A stretch of DNA of 64,000 bases from Coniella vitis (lineage: Eukaryota; Ascomycota; Sordariomycetes; Diaporthales; Schizoparmaceae). The DNA lies in NCBI GenBank assembly GCA_011317545.1, contig WUJK01000002.1, forward strand, positions 3,100,001-3,164,000, given 5' to 3'. Below the pieces are notes generated by a model. The model had not been told where the DNA came from and made no database searches. It worked only from the letters and a program-made list of their open reading frames with translations. Below are positions 1 through 11,410 of this stretch, one piece after another. Both the position numbers and the translations under genes were made by a program. Position 1 is the stretch's first letter. Each line of letters begins with the position of its first letter.

Positions 1-54
1 GGCTCCTTCGTCTATCGTTCAAGCGGACGCCATCTCGATAAGTATCTGGTTTAT

Positions 55-643
55 TTATTTCTTGGCGGCCTCGGCAGCCCTCTTCTCTTCGGCTATTATT
101 CCCAAATAGAGTCAGGATTAGTACTCATATAGGCCTTTGTTGAATTTTGGTTGTGTTGGCGATATCGAATCGGCAAAGGGGGACGTACCCTTCTTCTGCT
201 TCTCGCGCATGAGGGCAGCAACAGCTTCCTTGTCGCGTTGCATCTCGCTGCCGCTCTTGGTGTTCTTCGTCTTCTGTTGTACAAAACAAACGTGTCGGTC
301 AGCATGCAAGTAGTCGGAGTGGAACTAAAAAAAAAAACAAGACAGAAGAAAAAGGGGGACTGGGTGCGAAAGCTGATAGCCGCTCGCTCGCGCGCCTGCG
401 GGTTACCGAGAGGCCCCAGAGTCGACCACAAGGTGGGGCACGAAGCGCGGAGTTGAAATTATCATGCCAGTCAAGGTTCGGTTATGCGCCTCTGGAGACG
501 ATGCTCGAAGCAGCCAAGGAGGCTGTGCTGTGCTTCTCTGGAAAATGGAGGCCGATCAGGGCGGTGTTGGGCTGGCTTACCGTTTCGGCTTGCTTCTTGA
601 GGTTCTTCGCACGGGCGAGATCGCGCTGGTTGCCGCGGGCCAT
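55..643 (-). CDS. SERF/4F5-family small protein (three exons)
   Basis: This encodes a 61-residue, highly charged protein of the SERF/4F5 family, whose members are small, disordered, and associated with protein aggregation and RNA/nucleolar contexts. The exons read 643-581, 273-189 and 92-55 on minus, joined by GT-AG introns. The join gives a start MARGNQRDLARAKNLKKQ, a middle with KNTKSGSEMQRDKEAVAA and a Lys/Ala/Glu-rich tail ending AAEAAKK. The N-terminal ARGNQR...AR.KN..KQ block and the SG.E.QRDKEA block are the family signature. The total of 186 nt keeps frame through both junctions. The stop overlaps an AATAAA-like polyadenylation motif. Family assignment is firm; the precise cellular role is not known from sequence. 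Confidence 0.9.
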
Positions 644-3344
644 GACGACGGTGTGAATGTGGATGAAGCTGGAGAGCAAGAGTCGGGTAATTTGTGTATG
701 TATCGCGCGTGCGTCTGTGACGAGGGCGAGCGAGGTTGCTGATGCTGGTGAAGGCGGCAGTGGATGGGTGGAGAGTAGTCAAGAAACTGAGTAAGCGTTG
801 GAAGACAAATCGGCGGCAGAAAAAAGGAGGTCTCTGACTGGCTCCTCCCCGCCCGTGAAGTTTGGGTAGCACCCAGGCAAGCCGGGCTGCCAGGCGTGCC
901 AGGGCACCCCACACTACCATGACAGCGCGAGGGCATCCAGAGCCTCAGCAGGTTGCGGCCGGCCTAATTCACCACCTGACCCACCACCTAGGCAGTCTAG
1001 GCGGCAACGAATAAGGTTCTGTTTGCTTCTAGACTCATCCGCCAGAACTGCTGGTTGCCCTCGAGGTCGAATGCAACTCCAACAACAGCACGCTGCGTCA
1101 TAGTTCATGCCCGCGGCCTGCAGCCTTTCAGCCTCAAAGCCCGGCATCTCTGCACTGACTCAATGGCCAATGTCAAGACTCAATTGACAATTTTCAATCC
1201 TTCGATTGCTGCTCGCGTGGCCTATGCTGCGACCGCGCAATACTGTACTATGTATACAAAGCCTGCGGCCCGCCATGCGGGGGCGCTTGAGCCGGCCAAT
1301 CAACAGCGCGCTGCGGGGAGGCCAATCCACGGCCAGGCCTTGCTCGCTTCTTTACCGTGCAGCCCATGGTGCTTTTGGCGCCAGATGAGGACGGAGGCTT
1401 GATTAACCAAGCGCCAGGAGCAGCCGCACCCTCGCACCGAGACATGTCTCTAACACAGGCGATGACGACTGCCATCTTCCGGTCCGAGGCTGAGGCATTG
1501 GCGCCCTTGTGGCACTCACCGTGAACGAGGACATGCAATTGTACGCTGTGGCTTTGTCTGGAGAGGTTACGCGTGTGCTATTTATGTACAGATGGCCTCG
1601 CCGCTAGTATACCCGAACCCTGGGTTGTCTGAATGCCTACTACTATGTACTATGTACATAGTGCGTAGTGTGTGGGCACCCAAACTGATCTGCATTCAGG
1701 CACCGTTGCAAGATGCTCCGTCAAGTGGCAGCTATGTTGCTTTTGGCAGCCGTGTACATAGTAGTCTCTCAGCCGTCTGAACGAGTACATAAGGAAACAC
1801 ATGTGCAACTGTAACCAGCAAAGGAATTGGTCGGCAAATCCAGCATCAGCCTTCTCGATCTTTTGCTTTTTCTCTTCGTCTCCCGCCCTGGCCAACAGAG
1901 ACTGGATGAGTCAACGGTAAGTGCCCGCAAGCAAGCGGACGAGGCTGTCGTCTGCTGCTGGGAGGCTAGGAGCGACTTGAAACGGATGCAAGGCTCTACT
2001 GGCCAATCAATTGGCCGCTGCTGGCTTGACCTGGGGAGGCGCGCTGTGCAGGGCTAACTGTGTATTCCCGCACCGAGCCGCGGGCAGCCCAGGCTCCACC
2101 AGCTTGTTGGCTCTGATAGGTCCTCCTGACTCTGCTGCAGCCCTCGTTGAGGGGGGGGGAGACCTGCAGTTCAGGTACCGGCTCTAGTCCAACAGTTTGA
2201 GCCGCCAAGCCCATGACAGTCCAACCTTCGCAGCTGGCAGCACGGCTTACTAGTACATAGTACACGCTCCTGCGTCTGGTCAACGTGGAAAGGGGCCACC
2301 TGGGCGCCATCGGTTGGGTGGCAGGCCTCGCCAGCCGTGCAGCCTCCTCCCATCCATGCCACTTTGATGCCAGACCATCGCCACCAGCTCATGGTCCGAG
2401 AGCGAGCCTGGCCAATCACTTGCTGCCAGCACTCGGCAAGCCATCAAGCAGTACCCATAATCGGAAGAAGCATGGTATACTATCGAAGCCAGAGTGCCAG
2501 CAGAGAGCCTTCAGACACTGCCACGAGAACCATGGAGGTCGAATATAGTGCATGGAAGACATCGCCGGACGGCGATGTGCTGCTGCTGCCCCTGGTCTCT
2601 GCTGGGATGCTCTCTCGAGATGCCCCTTGCGGCACCTCAGCACGAGAACCACGCGCTGTACAAACGATTGGCTACCGCACCCTGCAAGGCTCTGGATGTT
2701 TCACTACAGACTTTGTAGTGGGTGGTTTTCTCTGCGTGGTTCCTTTTGGCACCTGCAGCGTGGTACCCCATATCGGCACGGCCCCACGTCCTCATCTTGG
2801 ATCCTTCTGTGGTGGTGATGTTGCTCCATTGTATCAAGGAAACACAATGGCAGTCTTTGATCTGCGCCATGGCTATTAAACCCAACGCTCACCCACCTCT
2901 TCGCCATTGTTCCTCCTCTTTCCCCTCCTGTCACGCCCATTACGAGATAGCCTTTACAACGGCATTGTGCCGACTACAGTGCTTCGCATTGTCCTATTGT
3001 CTTCTTATAGAGTCCTATTGTTGTGACCTGCTTGACGCAGTCTCTTGCTATACGACCTTGCCTGGCGCCAATCTTTCGTCTTTATTCTCCTCTCTTTCTG
3101 CCTTTCCTCCGCTGACCCTTCTTTTCTCCCTTCTCCATATATTCCATCTACTTGGTTCTGCTAGACAGACTCACAGCGTTTTATACAAATCAACCACTTA
3201 CACCGTTGACACTTTCAACCTTACACACCACTGCCGGCAGTAACAGACCAACTCTTGAAAGTCAGTGTCCCAAATTGACTCTTAGACATACCAGAGTGAC
3301 TGACATCTTCTTTCAGCACTACTTTCCGGGAAACCACAGTCAAC
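644..3344. other. Divergent intergenic region
   Basis: This gap separates the minus-strand SERF gene from the plus-strand membrane-protein gene. I see no convincing coding exon; the open frames are short and lack family motifs. It holds six copies of the ACTATGTA/TACATAGT octamer (near 1247, 1642, 1649, 1655, 1755 and 2254). A TATTAAA at 2874-2880 followed by a pyrimidine-rich stretch at about 2900-3140 could be the core promoter and leader of the downstream gene; that is inference. Confidence 0.6.
1641..1662. repeat. Triple overlapping octamer / palindrome
   Basis: Three overlapping family copies (1642, 1649 and 1655). ACTATGTACATAGT at 1649-1662 is a perfect 14-bp palindrome. Confidence 0.8.
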
Positions 3345-4376
3345 ATGTCCATCGTGTCAGAACACAGCTCCCTGCTGGGACCGGCCTGGTACATTCTCCA
3401 GGCCCTACGTGCCTGCAACATCTTGGCCCTACTTAGCGTCGCCATGTCAAGCATGATCATGGTGGTCAAGACCAACATTGTCACAAACTTCTTTGTCTTC
3501 CAGGCCATCTCGCACACAATTACCGCCGGCGTGGCCACATTGCTGCTCATCAGCGAACTGCCCCAGCCGCGCTTCCTCGCCAACTTTTACCGCAATAACT
3601 GGCCCATCTTTACGACCGTCGACGCCTGCAACCGCGGCCACAGCCTGGCCTGGCTCGGTGTATGGATGATTGCCATGGGCATCTGGGTCATGGGGTCACT
3701 CAACGCCCAAAACCTCATCGACGACCTTTCCTTCCCACTGTGGCGCCTGACTCTTGCCTCGGGCATTCTCGCCTTCGTCTTTGGCCTCTTCAATCTGGTT
3801 GTCTCACTCATCTTCCGCAACGGCGCCCACGGCATCACGGTGCGCATGATTCGCGAGCACGGAGCCAACGTCTACAACGTGCGCATGACCTCGGTCGCCT
3901 ACGACCTCGACGCATCGACGCTCAACAGCGGCGTCGAGCGCTCCAACTCGGTCACCAAGGAGAAGAGTCAATTCGCTAGCTTCCACCACCCTTTCCCCGC
4001 CGCCACCAACCCATCCAACCGCTTCTCGCGGCTCTTTGCCAACCGTGACAAGAAGCCCCAGATCAGCGCGCCCATCATTACGCACCACCGTACTGCGAGC
4101 CCTGAGCCTGATCTCGAGGCCGGCCCTTACTCGCGCCCCGTGACTGCAGAGGAGCGCGACTCGTGGGAGGGACATGACCGTGCGAGCCCCATCGTCCCTG
4201 GAGTTCAGGTAAGTCACAACAGCATCCCGCTTCAAGACATGCGCCCCACGAGGGCCACGGATGTCAGCGCTAACATTTCTTTGCCACAGCGTCCACCAAC
4301 GGCCCTTCACCCTGCATACACGCATGGTGGTCGGTCCAGCATTTACTCCGAGGCAAGCCATCTCAACCGTTTCTAA
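3345..4376 (+). CDS. Four-TM fungal membrane protein (DUF7598-like)
   Basis: The N-terminal half holds four hydrophobic segments: residues ~17-45, ~50-68, ~105-125 and ~140-160. The C-terminal half (about residue 185 on) is polar, Pro/Ser/Arg-rich and probably cytosolic. It ends in SEASHLNRF, a tail type seen in a fungal family of unknown function that I believe is DUF7598. An intron is very likely at 4209-4289: it has a GTAAGT donor, a GCTAAC branch-like site and a CCACAG acceptor. Removing it gives 316 residues. The intron is 81 nt, in frame and free of stops, so the unspliced reading (343 residues) is also open. Exons are therefore 3345-4208 and 4290-4376. No function can be assigned. Confidence 0.85.
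   Translation: MSIVSEHSSLLGPAWYILQALRACNILALLSVAMSSMIMVVKTNIVTNFFVFQAISHTITAGVATLLLISELPQPRFLANFYRNNWPIFTTVDACNRGHSLAWLGVWMIAMGIWVMGSLNAQNLIDDLSFPLWRLTLASGILAFVFGLFNLVVSLIFRNGAHGITVRMIREHGANVYNVRMTSVAYDLDASTLNSGVERSNSVTKEKSQFASFHHPFPAATNPSNRFSRLFANRDKKPQISAPIITHHRTASPEPDLEAGPYSRPVTAEERDSWEGHDRASPIVPGVQVSHNSIPLQDMRPTRATDVSANISLPQRPPTALHPAYTHGGRSSIYSEASHLNRF
4209..4289 (+). other. In-frame 81-nt intron (possible retained intron)
   Basis: The donor is GTAAGT, a GCTAAC branch-like motif sits about 15 nt before the end, and the acceptor is TTGCCACAG. The length is 27 codons and there is no stop in the host frame. Splicing or retention therefore both give full-length proteins differing by 27 residues in the cytosolic tail. 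Confidence 0.7.
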
Positions 4377-5602
4377 AGATACAAAGCAACATTCACCACC
4401 AAACGTCACACCACTTGGAGAAGATTGTTTTCTCGCCAATGTTTTCTCCCCTTTCTCTCATCATTACCTATCAAAATCACTTTTCAAGAGTTGGACAGCC
4501 AAGGTTAACATCGGTTGCGTGTGTACAGCTCTTCCGGTGGGCATACAAGGATATCACCAAGGACAGACGAGAGAGTCGAGGGGTTGAAGCTATGGAGAAG
4601 GGGGAGAAGACGACGATGGACAGACGGATATAGGCGTTAGCCAGCCATACTTTGATGGTGGGTTGGCTGGCCGTGGACAAGAGGGCCTGTGAGGAAGGAA
4701 CGATACAACAAGATACCCATAATGATAAAGAAACGCACGCATGAATAACTGCTGCAAACGAGATACAGAAGATGACGGCCTTTTATCACACAACGTCACG
4801 ATAGTTAATGAGAAACAAATCTGGTAAAACTTGCGCTTATGATTCTACTCGCTTGATATGAATGGTCAGGTGGAGACGTCAAGAGAGGCTTGCCTCATCA
4901 GAGATGTCATGAGCTCTGTTACTTTCTATTACTCTGTATATGACTGCTGCTTATGTGTAGACAGGTGGCTGGAACCGAGACTTGAAGGAGGGGTATCGTG
5001 TACCTGACATTGAAGTCAAAGACTCATAGAATCGTCTGTCCAAGGGTAGGTAGCCATTGCCGAGTTTGAGGTAGAATTATTGATGTACAGTGGTCTTTTT
5101 ATGTCCTGTAGACTTTCTCATTCTAGTTCTTGAACTCACCAGTCAAATGTGAGTTCACGTGATGTGTGGTAATAAGTCTCCAGACGCAAGTTTTCGACTT
5201 GAAGTTGAAATCGCAAACACCTCAATGCCATTCAAAGCAGCAGTTGACCATGGGTATCTAAGCATTTGATGGGTTACACATTCTTGCGCTTGAGTCTTGA
5301 GAGTTCTGCCGGACAGGCACCTACCTATTTCCATTCACTGTTAGAAATTCAGCTCGGCGAGGTACATCTTCCACCCCTGCTCCTCCCTCTTATCCATTTG
5401 CAATCCAGCAGTATCAACAGCCTCATCAGCTCATCAGCTACCCACGTCACGGGCAGCCTTCCCTGCTTAGCTGTTCTTTGACTCTTTTCAAACCTCCTTC
5501 TTCATTATTCAAGCCACTACAACCTTGACCATCTCCACCACCTTCTGCATTCGTACGCACTTCAAGAAATTCTCAATCGAACTGGTTAACGAAGTCGGTA
5601 AG
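4377..5602. other. Intergenic region
   Basis: No gene seen. It contains the 3' end of the membrane-protein gene and the promoter of the secreted-protein gene. The last 200 nt are pyrimidine-rich, as in many fungal leaders. Confidence 0.5.
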
Positions 5603-6409
5603 ATGCAGTTCTTCAGCAAGTCCTTCCTTCTAACCCTGGCTTTCCATGCCATTGGCTTCATTCCCACCACCGACGCCATTGCTTTCAAGCCGCAGCACCT
5701 GCGTCGTCGCGATGTAACTCCCACCGGAATGTCGTTCATCTACGCCAACAGCACCAAGATTGAGTGCCACATTACCCACGTGCTTGAGCTTCAGGGTGCG
5801 GGCCAGATCGATATGCATGACTGCCGCATGATGGTCAAGAACTTTGAAGACGATGGTCATTATCTGATGATGGCTTCGGGCTGGCAGAGTAGCGTCAGCC
5901 TCCGTAAGTTTACGTGTCTCTTTTGCTTCTTTCTTTTCTCTTCCGCTCTCCAGTCATTCTGTTTGTGTCTTGGGCCCTTTTCTTTTCTGTTTCATCAGAG
6001 ACTTTTGGTTTTGCTTCATTTTAAAGAAAGCCACGTTGAGCTGATGCCTCGGGATGATTTCAAATTTTAGCTTATTGGGCTGAGCGTACCTGCATGTTCG
6101 GCTTTACTCGCCTTGATGACGGTACTGATACTGTCTAGTAAGTGCTTTCCTTTTCCTTTCATTCCACAGCCCACAGCATCCATTCAGTTGTCTCGCTAGT
6201 GAGCTACGCTAATAGTTTGGTACAACAGCCTCGGCGATGGTGACTTTAAGCAATTGGTCTCCAGCTCAATCAACATGCAGCCTGATGTCAAGTACATGGC
6301 GCCTGTGGAGGGCACTGCCACCTGCAACACCACTGGCGAAGCTCCAGCCCAGATGGAGTGGTTTGTTCGCCAGTCTCCAAGAAACAGCACCCACATGTAC
6401 CTGGGCTAG
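5603..6409 (+). CDS. Small secreted protein of unknown function
   Basis: Exons are 5603-5903, 6071-6137 and 6229-6409, together 549 nt and 182 residues. Donors are GTAAGT and acceptors TTTTAG and CAACAG. The N-terminus MQFFSKSFLLTLAFHAIGF followed by a polar TTDA is a good secretory signal peptide with cleavage near residue 25. This supports the ATG at 5603 over the open frame that extends up to 5525. A His-Leu-Arg-Arg-Arg stretch at about 33-37 could be a Kex2-type processing site. The mature part has four Cys (in ECHI, DCRM, TCMF and TCNT contexts), enough for two disulfides, and NST glycosylation sequons. AATAAA lies at 6568-6573. I do not recognise the family; a secreted effector-like or cell-surface role is only a possibility. 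Confidence 0.8.
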
Positions 6410-6567
6410 CCTACTCCTGGAAGTTCGGAATACATCTGGAAGACTCAACAATGCACAGCGCGGCCATGCACCGATAGCTGGCACAACGAAGCGGAGAGTT
6501 GTTGAGCAGTCCAGTATGCTATTCTCGATTTGGCTTTGCAATTCGAACACAGGGGGGGCACAAGCTG

Positions 6568-6573
6568 AATAAA
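6568..6573 (+). terminator. AATAAA polyadenylation signal candidate
   Basis: A canonical AATAAA lies about 160 nt downstream of the stop of the secreted-protein gene. It is a plausible 3'-end signal with no other support. Confidence 0.35.
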
Positions 6574-7652
6574 AGGGTGCATTGAATCGTGACTAGAGAG
6601 ATACATGGTTTGGGGAAGTTGCAAGACTCAAAGGTTAATAGCTTACCAGTTGACGCAGAAATATCTCGAATTGCGATCTGCTTCGAGTGTTGATGTGATA
6701 CCAGATACTGGCTGCTGAGTCATCAAGCTTGATGCATCGGACAGTAGTATGTAGTCATGCCTGCCTGCCAACTGAAACTTGAGCCAAGATTACCTAATCA
6801 TAGTACCGGCGACCCTTTGTCACGGTTTTGTTGGTCCGAGTCCCCGGTGTGGGCTTCTCAGCTTTGACCTCATGTTAGTGAACGACGTTTTGCCCAATCT
6901 TCTTTGCGGACAGCAGCTTTGCCCGCCGATACGACAGATCTACTCCAAAGATCTCGCTTATCCGAGTAAGCTCTTCGCGCATCGCTCACCACGGTCCTCT
7001 CAGCTTGATTTCTCAATCTTTCGCCTTTCCTGCGCCTCTTGCCCCCCCAAATCGCAACGCAACGCTTCTCGTCCTCGCTGCCTTTCTCAACACCCAGCGC
7101 ATAAAGCTCACGCTCCTTCAGACGTCTCCGTATTGGTCAGCTAGATACAAGCATCGTAGTTGTGCTGAGGGACTAGAAATATCTGGGCCATTTGCTGGCT
7201 TGTACAAAGAAGGAGGTGCCTTAGAAGCAGGGCTGCAAAGGATTCAAGAGAGAGGCTGGTTCTGCGTGTGTCGCACTCCTGTCGTGGTTGGGCTGAGGAG
7301 AGTACAAATTTGGACAGAACTTGCGCCCACTTGGGCTAACGGTTTTATTTCAAGAAGAACAAGAGAGTCGTGCGCATACCTGGGCTTTGTCCGTGTGGTG
7401 TTGACGTGTTTCGTTGACTGGCAAAGGGTCATTGCAAATTGGTTGTTTTGACGACAGCAAGACCCTTTTTGTCAGTCTGGGAACTCGGATCTCCCTGCCC
7501 ACTTGATCTGCGTCCGTTTTGAATTTCCTCTCCTACAGTGTTGTCTTTTTCTTCTTCTAAACCCGAAGGCACAACCCAACGTAATCCACACACACAAACG
7601 ACCGCGCACGCACACGCAAGACATAGCATCTTGAGACTTTACTCTGCCCATC
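6574..7652. other. Intergenic region upstream of pcf11
   Basis: No convincing gene seen. The final ~200 nt before the pcf11 start are CT- and CA-rich leader-like sequence. Confidence 0.5.
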
Positions 7653-10600
7653 ATGTCTGCCGAGGATGAGGAGCAGTCGATGATCCAGGACTGGCAGGCT
7701 GCTGTCGAGGATCTTAAGGATAATGTTCGCCATGAAATCATAACCTTGACCAATCTCGCTCGAGAATTAACCAGCATTGCGTATCCCATTGCTGAGATAT
7801 TGGAGCAGCACATCAAAAAGGTAGGTGTCCCTTTGTGTGAACAGCGCACATGGCTCGTTTGCTTGGGTCAGAATAGGCCCATTTTGCGGCCGTAATTTGT
7901 CTTTGGCGATCGAGCGACGTGCGCTGAGTTGTTGAGAGTTATCACGAGCTTCTTTTCGCTGACGCTGCGAAACAGGCTCCTCCTCAGAGAAAGCTTCCGG
8001 CCATCTACTTGTTGGATTCGATTGTCAAGAATGTGGGCACGCCATATACACTGTTCTTTGGCAAAAATCTCTACGCGACCTTCATGGAGGTGTATGCCTC
8101 GGTCGATCAGAGAACACGACAAAAACTGGAGGAAATGTTGCAGACGTGGAAAGAGCCTGTGCCTGGCTCCATCGACAGCACACCCGTCTTCCCACCGGAC
8201 GTTGTCCGGCCCATAGAAAATGCCCTCATCAAGGCGAGGACGTCTGCGCTGCAGGCGCAACAGGAGCAAATGCGCAGTCAGATGCGCGCCCGAGGCGGCA
8301 GGCCTCCTCCGGGGATGCAGTATCGTGCTACGCCGACGCCTCCTAATGCTCGTACGCCCTTCAACCAGCCGCCTTACCCAGCTGCAAACGGGCAGCAGCC
8401 CCAATATCCTCAGGCTCAGGTACGTGTCCTCTTCCATTCCCGCCCTGTGCTTGCGACACCACGAGGCAGCCGACTGACTAGATGTCGCAGGCTATGCCAT
8501 ATCCTGTACCTACGCCACCTCAGGGGTCTGGGTCGATACCGGGCGGGGCGCCTTTCGCACCGCCCCAGGGATATTATGGCGGTCTAGCTGGCCAGGCTGG
8601 CATAAGCATAGACTCGTTGAATAATGACATGGAGCAACTGATTGTTGCAGTCGGGTCCGCCTTGGGAAGGTCTCCGCAGAGCTCTGACATTCAGACAGAG
8701 TTGAAGGCGCTGTTGGCCCTCCAGGGATTACTCAGAGACAAGCAAAAGACGCTGCCTCCAGAGCAGGTCATGGCTGTCAGGAATCAAGTAGATCATCTTG
8801 CCGTAAAATATCGGGTGTCCTTTGTGGCCCGCCAGAGCGTCGCTCCTACGCCACCTCTACCTGCTGCTCCATTCCATGCTCCCATGCATTCTCACCCTCA
8901 TCACACCCCTCACCAGCAGCAGCCTCATGCCGCACCACCAGTAACCCCTGTACCGCCTCCCTCAGCAGCAACGCCTGTGTCTCTGGACGCACTGCTCGGC
9001 AAGGGTGCTCTGGCTGCGTTGCTAGGCCGACAGTCTGCTACTCCACAACCACCACACCAGCATCAAGCACCACCATCCGCATCTTCGACACCTCAGCTAG
9101 GGTATGCGGCTGCTGCAGCAGCGCTGCCGTCGTCCGCTTCGCAACGGACCGAGCCTCACAAGCCTCCAACGCCCGACCCCATGGCCCTGCTAGCCTCGCT
9201 GCGTGGAGCCGGCCTGTTGTCGACGCCCACGCCATCCCAACAGCAGGCGCCAGGAGCAGGAGCAGGAGCGGGAGCGGGAGCGCCGCCGCTAGTATCATCT
9301 GCCATCGCCAATGTATTGGCTGGACTCTCTACTCCAACCAACAACACACCCGCCATTGCCAATCCTCCGCCTCCTCCTCCTTCTTCTTCTTCTGTGCTAG
9401 GAGGAGGAGCTGGTGGTTTAGACTTGGCGAGTATTATTGCCAAAGCGCAAAGTATCGCGGCAACGGCCAAGGCTGTGCCTGTTATTTCGAGCGGTGATAT
9501 AAGTTTTACGGCTGGCTCGCTCAAGCAGTATGTGTATTTTTTTCTTCTTCTTTTTCTTTTTCTTCTTGTACACCGTCATAACTACAACCATCACTATACC
9601 TTCTTTGGCCAAGATTCACCGCGTCTGTACCGGGTGCCGTAGTCTTTTGAGACCTTAGCATATGTATATCTGTATGGGAGATAAGTTGAAGAAGTACATC
9701 TTCTCAGCATGGTCTCGTTGTTGGTCTTTTGTATATTCTGACGAGTCGTGTTACTGTGCTAGACCTCGACCACACCTCATCCACTCACTTTACGAAGCCC
9801 TCGGACCGCAATGCACTCAGTGTGGGCGACGTTTCCCCGCCGACGAAGAGGGCAAGGAGAAGAAGTCGGCGCACATGGATTGGCATTTCCGGGTGAAGCA
9901 GCGCATGGTGGAGGCGGAAAAGAGAGGCCAGCATCGGAGTTGGTATGTGGATCAAGCTGTGAGTCTCTTCTATTTCTTTCCTTCTTTTTCTCTTTCCTTC
10001 TTTTTCTCTTTCCTTTTTTTTTTTCTTTCGTTTTTCTTTTGACTTTTCTTATGTTTTCTTTTTGGCAACCCATCTGAGATGCTTGTGTATTGTTACCCGC
10101 ATTCTAAACTCGAAAATCGATCTTTCATAACTAACATTGTGCCCAACTCCTCGCAATAAAAAGGACTGGATCCGTAACATTGAATCCATCGACCTTGAAC
10201 ACACCTCCGACCCAAACAACCCCAACAACGACGACCCCTTCTACAACTCCTCCCACCACCCCGACGGCACAGCCGGCAATTCCTCCAGCGGCGACCGCTC
10301 CGCTGCCGATGGAGGAGGCGTCGGCGCGGGCGGGGCAGGAGGCAAAGCCGCAGGCTCCGGCCGCAAGGCACAATGGATTCCCGTGCCCGACGACAGCGCC
10401 ACCGCCAAAATCAACAATGTGTGTCCCATCTGCCAAGAAAAGTTCGAGACGGTCTGGCTGGACGAGGCGCAGGAGTGGGTGTGGATTGACACGATGCGCG
10501 TCGGCGGGCGGGCGTTCCATGCGAGTTGCTATGCCGAGGTGGCCAAGGAGAGCGGCGGCAGCGGCGGCGTGCCGTTGTATGGCGGGGCAGGTGGTGTGGG

Positions 10601-10820
10601 AGCTGCAAGAGCAACGCCGGAAAGGGTGTTGGGGAAGAGGAAGGCAGAGGTGAGTTTTTGGTTTTTTCTTTTTTTTCTTTTGCTTCTTTTTCCTCGGTGA
10701 CTCTATTCTTGGCTCGCTTGTTGTTCTTGTCTTATTTTTCCTCTTGCCTGCTGACACTACATATAATGACAGGATGATGCCCTCTCCCTACGCGGCGGAC
10801 GTCTCAAGACAGAGCAATGA
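7653..10820 (+). CDS. pcf11: Pcf11-like mRNA cleavage and polyadenylation factor
   Basis: This is a subunit of cleavage factor IA. Pcf11 binds the RNA polymerase II C-terminal domain and acts in 3'-end cleavage and transcription termination in the nucleus. Exons are 7653-7820, 7976-8419, 8491-9527, 9763-9958, 10164-10649 and 10773-10820; these sum to 2379 nt, 792 residues, with every junction in phase. Residues ~7-140 form the CTD-interacting domain (helical, with LPAIYLLDSIVKNVG). A long Pro/Ala/Gln/His-rich linker follows. Two C-terminal zinc-binding motifs flank the Clp1-binding region: CTQCGRRF...HMDWHF near 566-590 and CPICQEKF...HASCY near 702-740. A Gly/Asn-rich stretch lies between them. 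The protein ends ALSLRGGRLKTEQ. Introns 4 and 5 are strongly pyrimidine-rich. Identity is firm; splice sites are by eye. Confidence 0.93.
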
Positions 10821-11272
10821 TACTCTAGGACCTACCTACCAAGGGCTTAGCTCTTACGCTACGAAGCGTTCGGGTTCCATTTTGATGAAACGGGAGAGGG
10901 AAAAGTTGTTGAATGACATAAAAGGTCACCACCCAAATCCCAAAATGAGGCAAGATGTACATATTACTGTCCAGCCTTCGTTGCATCTTCTCTGCCGTGT
11001 GGCAACTGCAACATTGGTATTTTTTATGTGTCAGCCTATTGAAAGGCGTAAGCAGCCTCTTCCAGTAGCTGCTGAAGGAGTGAATAGAGAGTAGAGAAGG
11101 CTTAATTATACGCGATTTCAAACAATCCATAGGGATCAAATGTCGAGTTGTGCTTGAATGGTTCACTCGACTTGGCAGTGCCCAAACACAATAATGCTTC
11201 AACTCCACCGTTGCCGCGAAACACGAGCTCATCGTAGAACAGACATTATGAAGCGATATCTTGCGCTACCAT

Positions 11273-11410
11273 TCAGCAGGCGGACGCCCTGCACGCCAGG
11301 ATGTTGCCGTCCAACGCAGAGTAGAACCAAGTCCTCAGCTTGGCTCCACGGAGCTCAAACAGGAGCGAGCCGTCCAGATGACCATTTTGACGTAGTATTT
11401 CAGCGAAACT
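11273..11410 (-). other. Open in-frame extension after the AKR stop codon
   Basis: After the TAG that ends the aldo/keto reductase frame (11413-11411), the same frame stays open for 45 codons to a TGA at 11275-11273. The extension reads like real protein: it contains HLDGSLLFELRGAKLRTWFY and ends CRASAC. It may be readthrough, a recent nonsense mutation, or chance. A GTGAGT donor-like site lies just before the TAG, but no acceptor I could find restores this frame. Confidence 0.35.

Noticed and set aside
8420..8490. Reading pcf11 as separate genes because each exon forms its own open frame
   Set aside because: All five introns have GT-AG ends and keep phase, and the joined product has the CID, linker and paired zinc motifs of one Pcf11 protein.
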